DNA of 64,000 nt from an uncultured Pseudomonadales bacterium. GTDB lineage: Bacteria > Pseudomonadota > Gammaproteobacteria > Pseudomonadales > Pseudohongiellaceae. Below, piece by piece: positions 30,118 through 39,923 of the stretch. Made by a program: the position numbers and the translations under genes. The stretch is taken from assembly GCA_938091935.1 (NCBI GenBank), contig CALKNV010000001.1, positions 62,001-126,000 of the forward strand, written 5' to 3'. The notes below the pieces were generated by a model. The model was not told the DNA's origin, did not search any database, and was given only the letters and a program-made list of their open reading frames with translations. Each line of letters starts with the position of its first letter. Position 1 is the stretch's first letter.

Positions 30118-30708
30118 ATGACAAAAAATAGGATTACTGGCACAGGCCTGCCCGGCAGATCACTGCTGGCTCTGGTTCTGTTGGCTGTTCTTCAGGTGTC
30201 GTTGGCACAGGATTATGTCTGGGCACCAGACTTTCCTGTTGGCTCCGCGCTACCTGAGGTTGTGGCTTTAGATCAGAATGGCGAACTGCGTCGCTTCGAT
30301 GATCTAAAAGGTGAGAACGGCATGCTGTTTATGCTCAGCCGTTCTTTTGACTGGTGACCATTCTGTAAAGCTCAGCTCGTGCAGCTGACAGATATTGCAG
30401 ACCAGTTTGAAGCCATGGGCATTTCCGTGGTTGCCATGACATTCGATTCGGTTGAAATGCTGAAGAGCGTCGAAGAAGATCAGGGAATTGAATTTACGCT
30501 GCTTCACGACGAGGACATCACCCACGTTAACCGCCTGGGCATCCTCAATGACATAGATTTTGAGCCTGACCATAGATTTTATGGCGTGCCGCATCCGGGT
30601 ATATTTCTAGTTGATCCTGATGGCACCATTCAGGCGAAATTTGCCGAGGAGGGCTACCGAACCCGACCCGATTTTGCCAATGTGCTGGAAGCAGCGGCAG
30701 AACTCTAA
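30118..30708 (+). CDS. Periplasmic redoxin (AhpC/TSA-like), candidate selenoprotein with Sec at TGA 30355..30357
   Basis: RBS AAGGA and ATG at 30118; ...LFMLSRSFDW[TGA]PFCKAQLVQLTDIADQFEAMGISVVAMTFDS... in one frame to 30708; split by the ORF track into 30097..30357 and 30379..30708. Confidence 0.7.
30362..30392 (+). promoter_or_regulatory. Candidate bacterial SECIS element
   Basis: UCUG-UAAAGC-UCAGCU-CGUGC-AGCUGA-CAGA: 4-bp lower stem, 5' bulge, 6-bp upper stem, 5-nt loop with G second, loop starting 20 nt after the UGA. Confidence 0.55.
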
Positions 30709-30721
30709 AGCCCTAAACAGC

Positions 30722-30761
30722 ATTAAAAAAGCAGGTAGTGAAAGCTACCCGCTTTTTTAAT
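30722..30761. terminator. Bidirectional-looking intrinsic terminator
   Basis: ATTAAAAAAGC-A-GGTAG TGAAAG CTACC-C-GCTTTTTTAAT. Confidence 0.85.
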
Positions 30762-30922
30762 GCCACGACAGTTAAGGCTAAAGCCGGGAGTGCGACATGC
30801 CCCGTTATTTGCTCCTCTCAAGGCAGCGGCTCTGCTTGCATTTAAGTATTTGCCAAATTGTCGTCTAATAGCACTACAATAACTAATTAAATAGTCAGTA
30901 CCTGCCCCGGTACCTACATCCA

Positions 30923-33181
30923 GTGCTTCCTACTTTGTTATGCTTAAATTCGCTCAGGCGAAATCGACGCCTTGTAGCCTGTGCGATGGCTCTGTTTTTG
31001 TTTGGGTGTCTTTCCATCACACCGGTACTCGCCCAGTCGCGGTTTGAGATTCCCCGTATCACGTCAGCCCCTACTATCGATGGTGAGGTACAGGGTAGTG
31101 AATGGCAGCAAGCCCTATCCATAGAAATCAATATTGAGACTGAACCGGGTGAGAATACAGCTGCCCCGGTGACAACCGAAGGGCTGGTCATGGAGGACGG
31201 CGAAACGCTATATGTCGCGTTTATCGCTCAGGATCCTGACCCAGACCAGATTCGCGCATTTTATCGCGACCGCGACTTGCTCTGGGACGATGACTGGGTT
31301 GCTGTAATACTGGACACCTTTAATGATGAACGCCGAGCCTTCGAGTTTTACACTAACCCCGTTGGTGTCCAGGCGGATGATATTTGGGACGACGTGAATC
31401 AGCGCGCCGACGAAGCCTGGAATGCAATCTGGGATAGCGCAGGCCAAATTACCGATTTTGGATACACGGTAGAAATGGCAATACCACTCAAGCAATTGCG
31501 GTTCACGCCTCAGCAAGGCTCGCAGACCTGGGGCATTAACCTGCGGCGCTACTACCCACGCGATCGCGAAACACAGCTTTCAGACATCCCCATAGATCGA
31601 AACGTGTCGTGCTACCTGTGCCAGGTAGCAAAAGCCAGTGGCTTTGCTGAGCTGGAACCCAGCATGAACCTGATTCTCATTCCTACTCTTGTCGCAGCTG
31701 CCAACGAGACTCGCGATCCGGATAACGGAAAATGGATTAGTGGAGGCATCGACCCCCAGGCCAGTTTCGATGTGCGCTGGGGAATTACGCAAGACACCTA
31801 TCTTAACGCGACCATTAATCCAGATTTTTCCCAGGTAGAAGCGGACGTTGCGCAACTGGATATTAACCAGACTTTTAGCCTGTTCTTCCCTGAGCGACGC
31901 ACATTTTTTCTCGACGGTGCTGATTACTTCGACACTTTCCGTAACCTGGTTTACACCCGCAATATTGCTAACCCAGACTACGGCGCCAAGATTACCGGCA
32001 AAAATGGGCCACACACTTTCGGCCTATTAGCGGCAAATGATGAGACTACCAGCTTTATCATCCCGCGCAGCCTGAGCTCACGTATTGCCAGTCTGGGTGA
32101 GCAGAAGAGCGACGTCGCCATCGCGCGCTACCGCTATGACATATTCCAGAATTCGACCGTAGGTGCCCTGGTAACAAACCGGGAAGGTGATGGTTATAGC
32201 AACCGGGTAAGCAGCCTCGATGCAACCCTGCGCCCCACTGAGCAGGACACGATCTATATTCAGGCCATGCACTCCGAGTCGGAGTACCCCCTGCAAATCC
32301 AGGAACGTTTCAACCAGGCGGCAAATCTCAGCGATTCCAGCACCGTCATTGAATACCAGCATAACGATAGAAATTGGGACTGGCGCTTCGGTCACTACGA
32401 CTGGGGTGAGGACTTCAGGGCCGATCTCGGTTTTATCAATCGCGTTGACTACATCTACCAGGTTGCCACGGTCGGACATACCTGGTGGTGGGGTGGCGAC
32501 AGCTTCTTCAATCGCATTCGTTTCGCCGCAGATTATGATCGCACTGAAGATCAATCAGGTTTGTTGCTGGAAGAAGAAACCGAGTTCTTCCTCAACATGA
32601 ATGGACCGCTTCAGTCTTCGCTGTTCGGCTTGTTTGGCGGCAGCAAGACCTACTGGAATGGCCAGTATTTTGATGAGCAGTTCAACAATCTAAACCTCAG
32701 TTTCGTGCCCCTGCCAAACCTGCAAATAGGCATCAATATGCGGGTCGAGGACGTTGTAGATTTTGCCAATACCCGGCTCGGGCACTCCAGACGCTTTCGT
32801 CCTGAAATCCGCTATCAGTTCGGGCGCCACCTGCAGCTGGACCTGGAGCACACGATTCAGAATTTTGACGTGGATGGAGGCCGCCTGTTTACGGCGAATC
32901 TGACCAACTTCCGCACCACCTATCAGTTTAATAACCGTAGTTTCCTTCGTGTCATCGTGCAGTTGGATGATCGCGAACGTGATCGAGATCTCTACACATT
33001 CCCGGTGGACAGTGTTAGTAAAGAGCTGACCACCCAACTCCTTTACAGCTACCGGGTCAATGCAGCCACGCGCTTCTTCGTGGGCTACTCTGACGCTGGC
33101 TTTCAGGACGACAGCCAGGACTCAATCTACCGGACCAACCGCAGCTTTTTCGCCAAGTTCAGCTACGCCTGGCAACCCTGA
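30923..33181 (+). CDS. CBM9-like/DUF5916 secreted or outer-membrane protein
   Basis: Signal peptide; PRITSAPTIDGEVQGSEWQQA CBM9-like start; DINQTFSLFFPERRTFFLDGADYF and alternating beta-strand C-terminus typical of DUF5916. Confidence 0.82.
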   Translation: MLPTLLCLNSLRRNRRLVACAMALFLFGCLSITPVLAQSRFEIPRITSAPTIDGEVQGSEWQQALSIEINIETEPGENTAAPVTTEGLVMEDGETLYVAFIAQDPDPDQIRAFYRDRDLLWDDDWVAVILDTFNDERRAFEFYTNPVGVQADDIWDDVNQRADEAWNAIWDSAGQITDFGYTVEMAIPLKQLRFTPQQGSQTWGINLRRYYPRDRETQLSDIPIDRNVSCYLCQVAKASGFAELEPSMNLILIPTLVAAANETRDPDNGKWISGGIDPQASFDVRWGITQDTYLNATINPDFSQVEADVAQLDINQTFSLFFPERRTFFLDGADYFDTFRNLVYTRNIANPDYGAKITGKNGPHTFGLLAANDETTSFIIPRSLSSRIASLGEQKSDVAIARYRYDIFQNSTVGALVTNREGDGYSNRVSSLDATLRPTEQDTIYIQAMHSESEYPLQIQERFNQAANLSDSSTVIEYQHNDRNWDWRFGHYDWGEDFRADLGFINRVDYIYQVATVGHTWWWGGDSFFNRIRFAADYDRTEDQSGLLLEEETEFFLNMNGPLQSSLFGLFGGSKTYWNGQYFDEQFNNLNLSFVPLPNLQIGINMRVEDVVDFANTRLGHSRRFRPEIRYQFGRHLQLDLEHTIQNFDVDGGRLFTANLTNFRTTYQFNNRSFLRVIVQLDDRERDRDLYTFPVDSVSKELTTQLLYSYRVNAATRFFVGYSDAGFQDDSQDSIYRTNRSFFAKFSYAWQP

Positions 33182-33517
33182 GCTCGCCGACTTACTTTAA
33201 CTATAGCAAGTTGCAGTTTTCCTCGACTTTGGGCAAACCTTCTCGTGTGCCAACTGTCGAAGCTAACAAGAAATTATGCCGGGCATCGACGCAAAAACCA
33301 TCATTCAATCGCTGAATAATCTTTTTAGCGGTGACCCTGAGCAGAGTCAGCTCGAAAACGCCCTCAAAATCCCTCGCAACGGTGCCCATAGTGAAGCCAA
33401 GGAAGTCCCGCAAGACTTCGTTTTCTGACTAGCCCGACAGTCAAGCCCAAAGCTGTCATTGGCGTCGAGGGCCGGGTAAAATGCCGTTTCCTTTTCAATA
33501 ACCAGAAGTAGGCAGCT

Positions 33518-34606
33518 TTGGGACAACGTACCCCCCTCTATCAGAAACACCTGGACGCAGGCGCGAAAATCGTCGATTTCGCGGGCTGGGATATGCCCAT
33601 AAATTATGGATCTCAGATCGAAGAACATAACCAGGTCCGCACCGCGGCCGGTGTCTTCGATGTTTCCCACATGACAGTGGTCGACGTGACGGGTAATGAC
33701 GCCCGTAACTATTTACGCCATCTGCTGGCCAATGATGTTGCCAAGCTCGATGAGGTAGGGCGCGCGCTTTACAGCGCGATGCTCAAACCTGACGGCGGCG
33801 TTATTGATGATCTGATTGTGTATCGCACGAGTTTTGGCTATCGCGTAGTGGTGAACTGCGCGACCCGGGATAAAGACCTCGCCTGGATGCGGCAACAGAC
33901 CGCGGATTTTGAGGTGACAGTGAACGAGCGGCCGGAGCTGGCGATACTTGCCGTCCATGGCCCTCTCTCGCTTGAAAAGGTCATTGGGCTGCTGGATGCG
34001 AACAAAGCAGAAACCGTAGGCACACTCAAAAATTTCCGCGGTGCAGAGCTGGGAGACTGGTTCATTGCGCGCACCGGCTATACCGGCGAAAAAGGTCTGG
34101 AATTCATTTTGCCGGCTGCCGATGCGCCTGCCCTCTGGGATCAACTCCTTGCGGTGGACATCAAGCCAGTTGGACTCGGCGCCAGGGATACACTGCGGCT
34201 CGAGGCCGGCATGAATCTCTATGGCCAGGATATGGATGAAACCACTTCACCAATCGTCTCAAACATGGTCCAGACCATTGCCTGGGAACCAGAAGACCGC
34301 AATTTCATTGGTCGAGCGGCGGTTGCCGAACAGCTTAAACAGCAGGTACAGGCCGCTCTGCCAGAGCTTACCGGCCTGGTTCTGGAAGAACGTGGCGTAC
34401 TGCGTTCGGGCCAGAAAGTAACGACGGACAAAGGCGAAGGCGTCATCACCAGTGGCAGCTTTTCACCCACATTGAAGCATTCAATTGCATTAGCTAGAAT
34501 CCCGGTAAATAGCACTTCCTGCGAGGTTGAGCTGCGAGGCAAGCCTACTCCCGTGAGAATCGTGCAGCCCAATTTCGTTCGCTTCGGCAAGAAAGTATTC
34601 GAATAA
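33518..34606 (+). CDS. gcvT: Glycine cleavage system aminomethyltransferase (T protein), TTG start
   Basis: [37 protein letters not shown]...GVFDVSHM. Confidence 0.96.
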   Translation: MGQRTPLYQKHLDAGAKIVDFAGWDMPINYGSQIEEHNQVRTAAGVFDVSHMTVVDVTGNDARNYLRHLLANDVAKLDEVGRALYSAMLKPDGGVIDDLIVYRTSFGYRVVVNCATRDKDLAWMRQQTADFEVTVNERPELAILAVHGPLSLEKVIGLLDANKAETVGTLKNFRGAELGDWFIARTGYTGEKGLEFILPAADAPALWDQLLAVDIKPVGLGARDTLRLEAGMNLYGQDMDETTSPIVSNMVQTIAWEPEDRNFIGRAAVAEQLKQQVQAALPELTGLVLEERGVLRSGQKVTTDKGEGVITSGSFSPTLKHSIALARIPVNSTSCEVELRGKPTPVRIVQPNFVRFGKKVFE

Positions 34607-34652
34607 TCCGGCACACTGTCACAGCAGGCGCCCCATTTCAGAGGACTCCCCA

Positions 34653-35042
34653 TTGAGCAAAATCATCGATGATCTAAAGTACGCTGCGTCCCATGAGTGG
34701 GTCAGTGTTGATGACAACGGCATCGCTACCGTGGGCATCAGCGATCATGCCCAGGAAGCACTCGGGGACATAGTATTCGTAGAATTGCCGGAGCCCGGCA
34801 CCACAGTGAACGCCAAAGACGAGGTGTCGGTGGTTGAATCTGTGAAGGCTGCTTCGGACGTATACAGTCCGGTATCGGGTGAAATAACCGAAATAAATGA
34901 AGCATTGCTGGACGCGCCTGAAACCGTAAACGCCAGCCCCTACGACAACGGCTGGTTCTTCAAAATCGCCATCAGCGAAGAAGCCGATCTTGATGAGCTG
35001 ATGGATGCCGAAGCCTATTCGGATCATTGCGAAGACGAATAG
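34653..35042 (+). CDS. gcvH: Glycine cleavage system H protein, TTG start
   Basis: [34 protein letters not shown]...[19 protein letters not shown]. Confidence 0.96.
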   Translation: MSKIIDDLKYAASHEWVSVDDNGIATVGISDHAQEALGDIVFVELPEPGTTVNAKDEVSVVESVKAASDVYSPVSGEITEINEALLDAPETVNASPYDNGWFFKIAISEEADLDELMDAEAYSDHCEDE

Positions 35043-35136
35043 CGGGCAAGCGCTGCAAACCGTCCTAATTTAGAACTTTTGTGCGGATCAGGCGTAGTCT
35101 GGTCCTCTTTATCTATTTCTAGAGTGAAGCGAATAC

Positions 35137-38085
35137 ATGTCTACCAAACAAGACTCTCTTCTATCAAATTCCAAAGCCGTGCCAAGTCTCGAATCCCTGC
35201 AACACCGGGGTGAATTTATCGAGCGCCACATAGGCCCGGATCAAGCTGAAATCCAGAGCATGCTGGATGAACTTGGACTGGAATCGCTAGACCGGCTGAT
35301 TGAAAAGACTGTGCCTGCTGCCATCGCGCTAAACCAGGCCCTGAATCTGCCGGCAGCGATGAATGAAGAGACTGCGCTGGCTAAGTTGAAGGCAATGGCC
35401 AGCAGTAATCAGTCGTCACGCTCATTTATCGGGCTTGGTTACTACGACACCTACACCCCCAATGTCATTCTTCGCAACGTGTTAGAAAACCCGGGCTGGT
35501 ATACCGCCTATACGCCTTACCAGCCAGAAATTTCTCAGGGCCGTCTGGAAAGCCTGCTTAACTACCAGCAGATGGTGTTGGATCTTACTGGCATGGAGCT
35601 CGCCAATGCCTCTCTTCTTGACGAGGCTACCGCAGCGGCGGAAGGCATGGCGCTCGCCAAGCGTGTGAGCAAGAATCGAAACGCCAACAAGTTTTTTGTG
35701 GATGCTGGCTGCTTCCCACAAACTATCGATGTCATTAAGACCCGGGCCGAGAACTTCGGCTTTGAACTGGTAATCGGTGGTTTTGATCAGGTAGACAAAT
35801 CTGAGTTGTTCGGCGCCATATTCCAATACCCTTCAATGTTGGGCGATGTCACGGACCTAAGCGAGGCGGTCGAGCAATTGCATAGCAATAAGGCCATCGC
35901 AATCGTGGCGGCAGACTTGATGAGTCTCGCCCTACTCAAGCCGCCAGGCGAGATGGGCGCTGACGTCGTGCTAGGCAGCACGCAGCGTTTCGGTGTACCC
36001 ATGGGTTATGGTGGGCCACACGCGGCCTATTTCGCAACTCGTGATGATTACAAGCGAGCGGTTCCAGGCCGCATCATTGGCGTCTCAAAAGACGCACGCG
36101 ATAAGCAAGCGTACCGCATGGCACTACAGACCCGTGAACAACATATCAGGCGCGAGAAGGCCAACAGTAATATCTGTACCGCTCAGGTGCTGCTCGCCAA
36201 TATTGCGGCATTTTATGCCATGTACCATGGCCCAACTGGATTGCGCCGTATCGCCAGCCGCATTCACCGACTTACTCAAATTCTTGCTATTGGCCTGCAG
36301 AGTAAAGGCATCAAGCTTGATAACGAAACCTATTTCGACACGCTGACGCTCGCTGTTTCCGAAGATGAAGCCATGCAGATTGCAGAGCGCGCAGGTGAAG
36401 CCAATATCAATCTGCGGCTGGATCGAATCGCCAGTCATCAGACCATAGGTGTCAGCCTGGACGAATGCACCAGCGAAGCAGAAATCGTAGCGCTGTGGCA
36501 GGTTATTATCGGCAAAGATGGTGCCTCACTTTCGGTAGCCGACATCGACAAACAGATAGAAACCGGTGCAGTAGAGCCAGTTGTCCCAGCTAAGCTTGAG
36601 CGCAGAACTGCATATATGACTCACCCTGTCTTTAACCGTTTTCATAGCGAAACGGACATGATGCGTTACCTCAAGCGGCTTGAGAATAAAGATATCTCAC
36701 TCACTCACTCCATGATTGCGCTGGGTTCATGCACCATGAAGCTGAACGCAGCCGCCGAAATGATTCCAGTGACCTGGCCGGAGTTCTCCAAACCACACCC
36801 TTTTACGCCAGTTGACCAAATGCAGGGCTACCAGAAAATGATCCAGGAACTGGAACATATGCTGGAAGAGATTACCGGTTTTGATGCCGTTAGTATGCAG
36901 CCCAACTCCGGCGCTCAGGGTGAATATGCTGGCCTGCTGGCGATTCGTAAATACCTCGACGGTATCGGTGAGACGCAGCGCAATATCTGTCTGATTCCCA
37001 CTTCGGCGCACGGCACCAATCCTGCAAGTGCCCAGATGATTGGCATGAAAGTCGTGCTGGTTGCCTGCGACGGCGACGGCAATATTGATTTTGCAGACCT
37101 CAGCGCTAAGGCCGAGGAGTACAGTGAAGCGCTGGCGGCACTAATGATCACATACCCCTCCACACACGGCGTCTACGAAGAAGCAGTGAAAGACATCTGT
37201 CAGGTGATTCATGATCACGGCGGCCAGGTTTACATGGACGGCGCCAATTTGAATGCACAGGTGGGTGTAGCCAAGCCGGCAGAGATTGGCGCCGACGTCT
37301 CTCACGTCAACCTGCACAAGACATTCTGTATTCCTCACGGCGGCGGTGGCCCAGGTATGGGTCCTATCGGTGTAAAAGCACACCTCGCGCCCTACCTGGC
37401 GAATCATGCCTTGATTGAGTTGGAGGGTCCTAATCCGGGTAACAGCGCGGTGTCAGCTGCGCCCTGGGGAAGCAGCGGCATTTTGCCTATTTCATGGATG
37501 TACATAACCATGATGGGCGCCGAAGGGTTGCTGGAAGCTACGCAAGTAGCAATCCTTAACGCGAATTATATTGCGGCCAAATTGGCGGCTCATTATCCCG
37601 TGCTCTATACCGGTCGCGGCGGCATGGTTGCCCATGAATGTATTATTGATATGCGCCCACTGAAACAAGCCTCTGGCATCACCGAAGAGGATATTGCGAA
37701 GCGCCTCATGGACTACGGCTTTCATGCGCCAACCATGTCATTCCCGGTTGCCGGGACCTTGATGATCGAGCCGACGGAAAGTGAGTCTAAGGAAGAGCTG
37801 GATAAGTTCATCGCGGCAATGATCAAGATTCGTGAAGAGATTGCTCAGGTGGAGTCGGGTCAGCTAGATGCAGAAAACAATCCACTGAAACATGCTCCCC
37901 ATACGATCGAGGATCTACTGGACGATAATTGGGAACGGCCTTACACCAAGGCCCAAGGTGCTTATCCGATGGGTGGTAGCGTTGACTCGAAGTACTGGCC
38001 AAGCGTCAATCGTATCGATAATGTCTATGGCGACAGGAATCTATTCTGCGCTTGCCCGGCTTTGGAAAGCTACGAAGAGGCTTAG
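35137..38085 (+). CDS. gcvP: Glycine dehydrogenase (decarboxylating), P protein
   Basis: 982 aa; [46 protein letters not shown]-Lys region [27 protein letters not shown]. Confidence 0.97.
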   Translation: MSTKQDSLLSNSKAVPSLESLQHRGEFIERHIGPDQAEIQSMLDELGLESLDRLIEKTVPAAIALNQALNLPAAMNEETALAKLKAMASSNQSSRSFIGLGYYDTYTPNVILRNVLENPGWYTAYTPYQPEISQGRLESLLNYQQMVLDLTGMELANASLLDEATAAAEGMALAKRVSKNRNANKFFVDAGCFPQTIDVIKTRAENFGFELVIGGFDQVDKSELFGAIFQYPSMLGDVTDLSEAVEQLHSNKAIAIVAADLMSLALLKPPGEMGADVVLGSTQRFGVPMGYGGPHAAYFATRDDYKRAVPGRIIGVSKDARDKQAYRMALQTREQHIRREKANSNICTAQVLLANIAAFYAMYHGPTGLRRIASRIHRLTQILAIGLQSKGIKLDNETYFDTLTLAVSEDEAMQIAERAGEANINLRLDRIASHQTIGVSLDECTSEAEIVALWQVIIGKDGASLSVADIDKQIETGAVEPVVPAKLERRTAYMTHPVFNRFHSETDMMRYLKRLENKDISLTHSMIALGSCTMKLNAAAEMIPVTWPEFSKPHPFTPVDQMQGYQKMIQELEHMLEEITGFDAVSMQPNSGAQGEYAGLLAIRKYLDGIGETQRNICLIPTSAHGTNPASAQMIGMKVVLVACDGDGNIDFADLSAKAEEYSEALAALMITYPSTHGVYEEAVKDICQVIHDHGGQVYMDGANLNAQVGVAKPAEIGADVSHVNLHKTFCIPHGGGGPGMGPIGVKAHLAPYLANHALIELEGPNPGNSAVSAAPWGSSGILPISWMYITMMGAEGLLEATQVAILNANYIAAKLAAHYPVLYTGRGGMVAHECIIDMRPLKQASGITEEDIAKRLMDYGFHAPTMSFPVAGTLMIEPTESESKEELDKFIAAMIKIREEIAQVESGQLDAENNPLKHAPHTIEDLLDDNWERPYTKAQGAYPMGGSVDSKYWPSVNRIDNVYGDRNLFCACPALESYEEA

Positions 38086-39149
38086 CTTTTACTGTCTATG
38101 TGCGAGTTACGCATCTTGCGCAACCTGTCCATTTGGGTCTGAATATTTTCCAGCCGTTCGTTGATTTCCCGCTTCGTGGCGATTATCTCTTCGTCCGGGG
38201 CTTCTTCGAATTCTTTAAATGAATTAAAAAGCCTGGCTTCCTCTTCTTTTAGCTGTTTCTTCCTGAAAGACTTGTAGTCTTTGACCTGTCGTCTGACGGC
38301 CAAACCGGGAACCAATACAATAGAGATGGCGAGTGTATAAGGTAGGCCCAACCAGAGAATGAACAGCACCTGTGCATAACCTTTATGCATATAGCTCCAT
38401 TCCACATTGACCAGAAAGACGGATACCAGTACCCCTACAGCACCAACCAACGAAGCAAAAAACCAGAGCGCGTCTCCCAAGGCACCTATGCCGCCTGATC
38501 CGTCCGGGTTGTCCGGATTGAGAGTATGTTGAATATGGGGAGCGAAGCGCAGATGCAGCACAATCACTGAAATAATTGATAGCAGGCCCATGCCGGCAAA
38601 GAATCCCGACAAAAAGAAGCCAACATAGATCATCGCGAAAGCAGGCACCGAGCTGTGAAAAGCAGTCGGCACTCCTAACAGATGTCCTACAGAAATATTC
38701 AGCGTGGCGAAACCTGCGCCAGCCATCAGAAACCGCCCATCCCGCATCCAGACTTCGACTATACCCTGGCTTAGGCGCCCGATGCCTTCGATGCGATTTA
38801 TCGTGTCCAGGCTTTTACGAAAGGCCATGGTTGCTGCATACAAAGCTATTACGGAAGTAGAGATAATGGCACCCAGCACCCAAATAGACTGATCGAAGAA
38901 AACAGCTTTTTCAGGCATAGCGAGATGTTGCACCAAGATATAGCCCATGCCAAAAACAAGCGATATGCCCACTTTAGCGGACATACTCAACATGTTCCCA
39001 TTCCGGTAGGGGTCGAAGAATGGGTAAAAGACTGTGCTTTTCACTTCCATCGTGGTTTCTATTCTAGCTTTTTTTTTGCAGTTTTGACCCGTGAACAGGC
39101 TTATATATTGCCTTTTACGTGAACAGTGACCGCTGTGGATCAAACTCAA
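38082..39149 (-). CDS. Hypothetical multi-pass membrane protein with C-terminal coiled coil
   Basis: Several TM segments followed by [19 protein letters not shown]; start probably at an internal ATG (MEVKSTVF). Confidence 0.7.
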   Translation of the reverse strand: MSLIHSGHCSRKRQYISLFTGQNCKKKARIETTMEVKSTVFYPFFDPYRNGNMLSMSAKVGISLVFGMGYILVQHLAMPEKAVFFDQSIWVLGAIISTSVIALYAATMAFRKSLDTINRIEGIGRLSQGIVEVWMRDGRFLMAGAGFATLNISVGHLLGVPTAFHSSVPAFAMIYVGFFLSGFFAGMGLLSIISVIVLHLRFAPHIQHTLNPDNPDGSGGIGALGDALWFFASLVGAVGVLVSVFLVNVEWSYMHKGYAQVLFILWLGLPYTLAISIVLVPGLAVRRQVKDYKSFRKKQLKEEEARLFNSFKEFEEAPDEEIIATKREINERLENIQTQMDRLRKMRNSHIDSKS

Positions 39150-39218
39150 GTTGTAGGGGGGTATATGGATTCTATCGTCAATATGGGTGAACTTCCTTAG
39201 CTTGGCAGTACAGCAAGC

Positions 39219-39923
39219 TTAGTGCAAATAGTTCGAAAGCGCTCGCCTCCCAGGCTCTAGGCTAGCCGGCAAATTCTTCGATGAATGACCAGGCGGCATT
39301 CCCAACTGAAGTTTGTGGGCCAGGTAAGACACGTAGCCAACCGCAAGCTGATCGTCCAGGTAATCACGATAGGCGCTAAGTGAATGCGCCTTGTTCTGCA
39401 AGAACGCCCTATAACCATTGTGGGGAGTTAACCACGTGCTTTTCATACAAAAGGCATTGCTGCAGTAACTGGACCAATGGTGGGCGCCAGGATGATTCAC
39501 AAGACCCAGATTTTTGGGCAGGGTTTCGATAAATTTTTGGCAATCCAGAGCTAGTCCATCGCCATGAATAAGACTGCTAGCCGAGCGCCAGTGACACTTC
39601 CTTGTCTGTCTTTCAAACCGCAAATTGTAATAGCCAGCGTACTGTGAATTCAGCGAATCCAAAAGGTGAGTCAGCCCAAACGGGGTGCTTGGCGTTAGCA
39701 GCAGGTAAATTTCGTTCGCCAGAAAACAATAGGCATGCAGATTTACCTGAAATTGATTGAGACTATGGTGAAGCCGCTTCAGATAATAATCATAGCAAGC
39801 TGCATCGTAGAATCCCTCGCCGCAGCGCGTGTTTTTTAAACAAACCAAATAGGTTTTCCCGGGCAGGTATAGCTCTTGTTTCATCACGTTTCCCTCCATG
39901 GACTGGTGATGGTAATGGTTCAA
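39219..39923 (-). CDS. REP-associated tyrosine transposase (Y1/IS200-like) homologue lacking HUH and catalytic Tyr
   Basis: LHAYCFLANEIYLLLTP aligns to LHAYCLMPNHVHLLLTP (NHVH to NEIY); CQKFIETLPKNLGLV aligns to CRYIHLNPVRAGLV (Y to F); WSSY conserved. Confidence 0.75.
   Translation of the reverse strand: MNHYHHQSMEGNVMKQELYLPGKTYLVCLKNTRCGEGFYDAACYDYYLKRLHHSLNQFQVNLHAYCFLANEIYLLLTPSTPFGLTHLLDSLNSQYAGYYNLRFERQTRKCHWRSASSLIHGDGLALDCQKFIETLPKNLGLVNHPGAHHWSSYCSNAFCMKSTWLTPHNGYRAFLQNKAHSLSAYRDYLDDQLAVGYVSYLAHKLQLGMPPGHSSKNLPASLEPGRRALSNYLH

Noticed and set aside
33276-33431. Small ORF MPGIDAKTIIQSLNNLFSG... upstream of gcvT
   Set aside because: No recognisable family, no clear RBS; insufficient support.
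33182-33517. Glycine riboswitch upstream of gcvT
   Set aside because: No recognisable glycine aptamer core motifs were seen in the intergenic region; GcvR is encoded in the window and may act instead.
39150-39218. Small ORF near the export operon (MDSIVNMGELP) as a peptide precursor
   Set aside because: 11 codons, opposite strand, no double-glycine leader.
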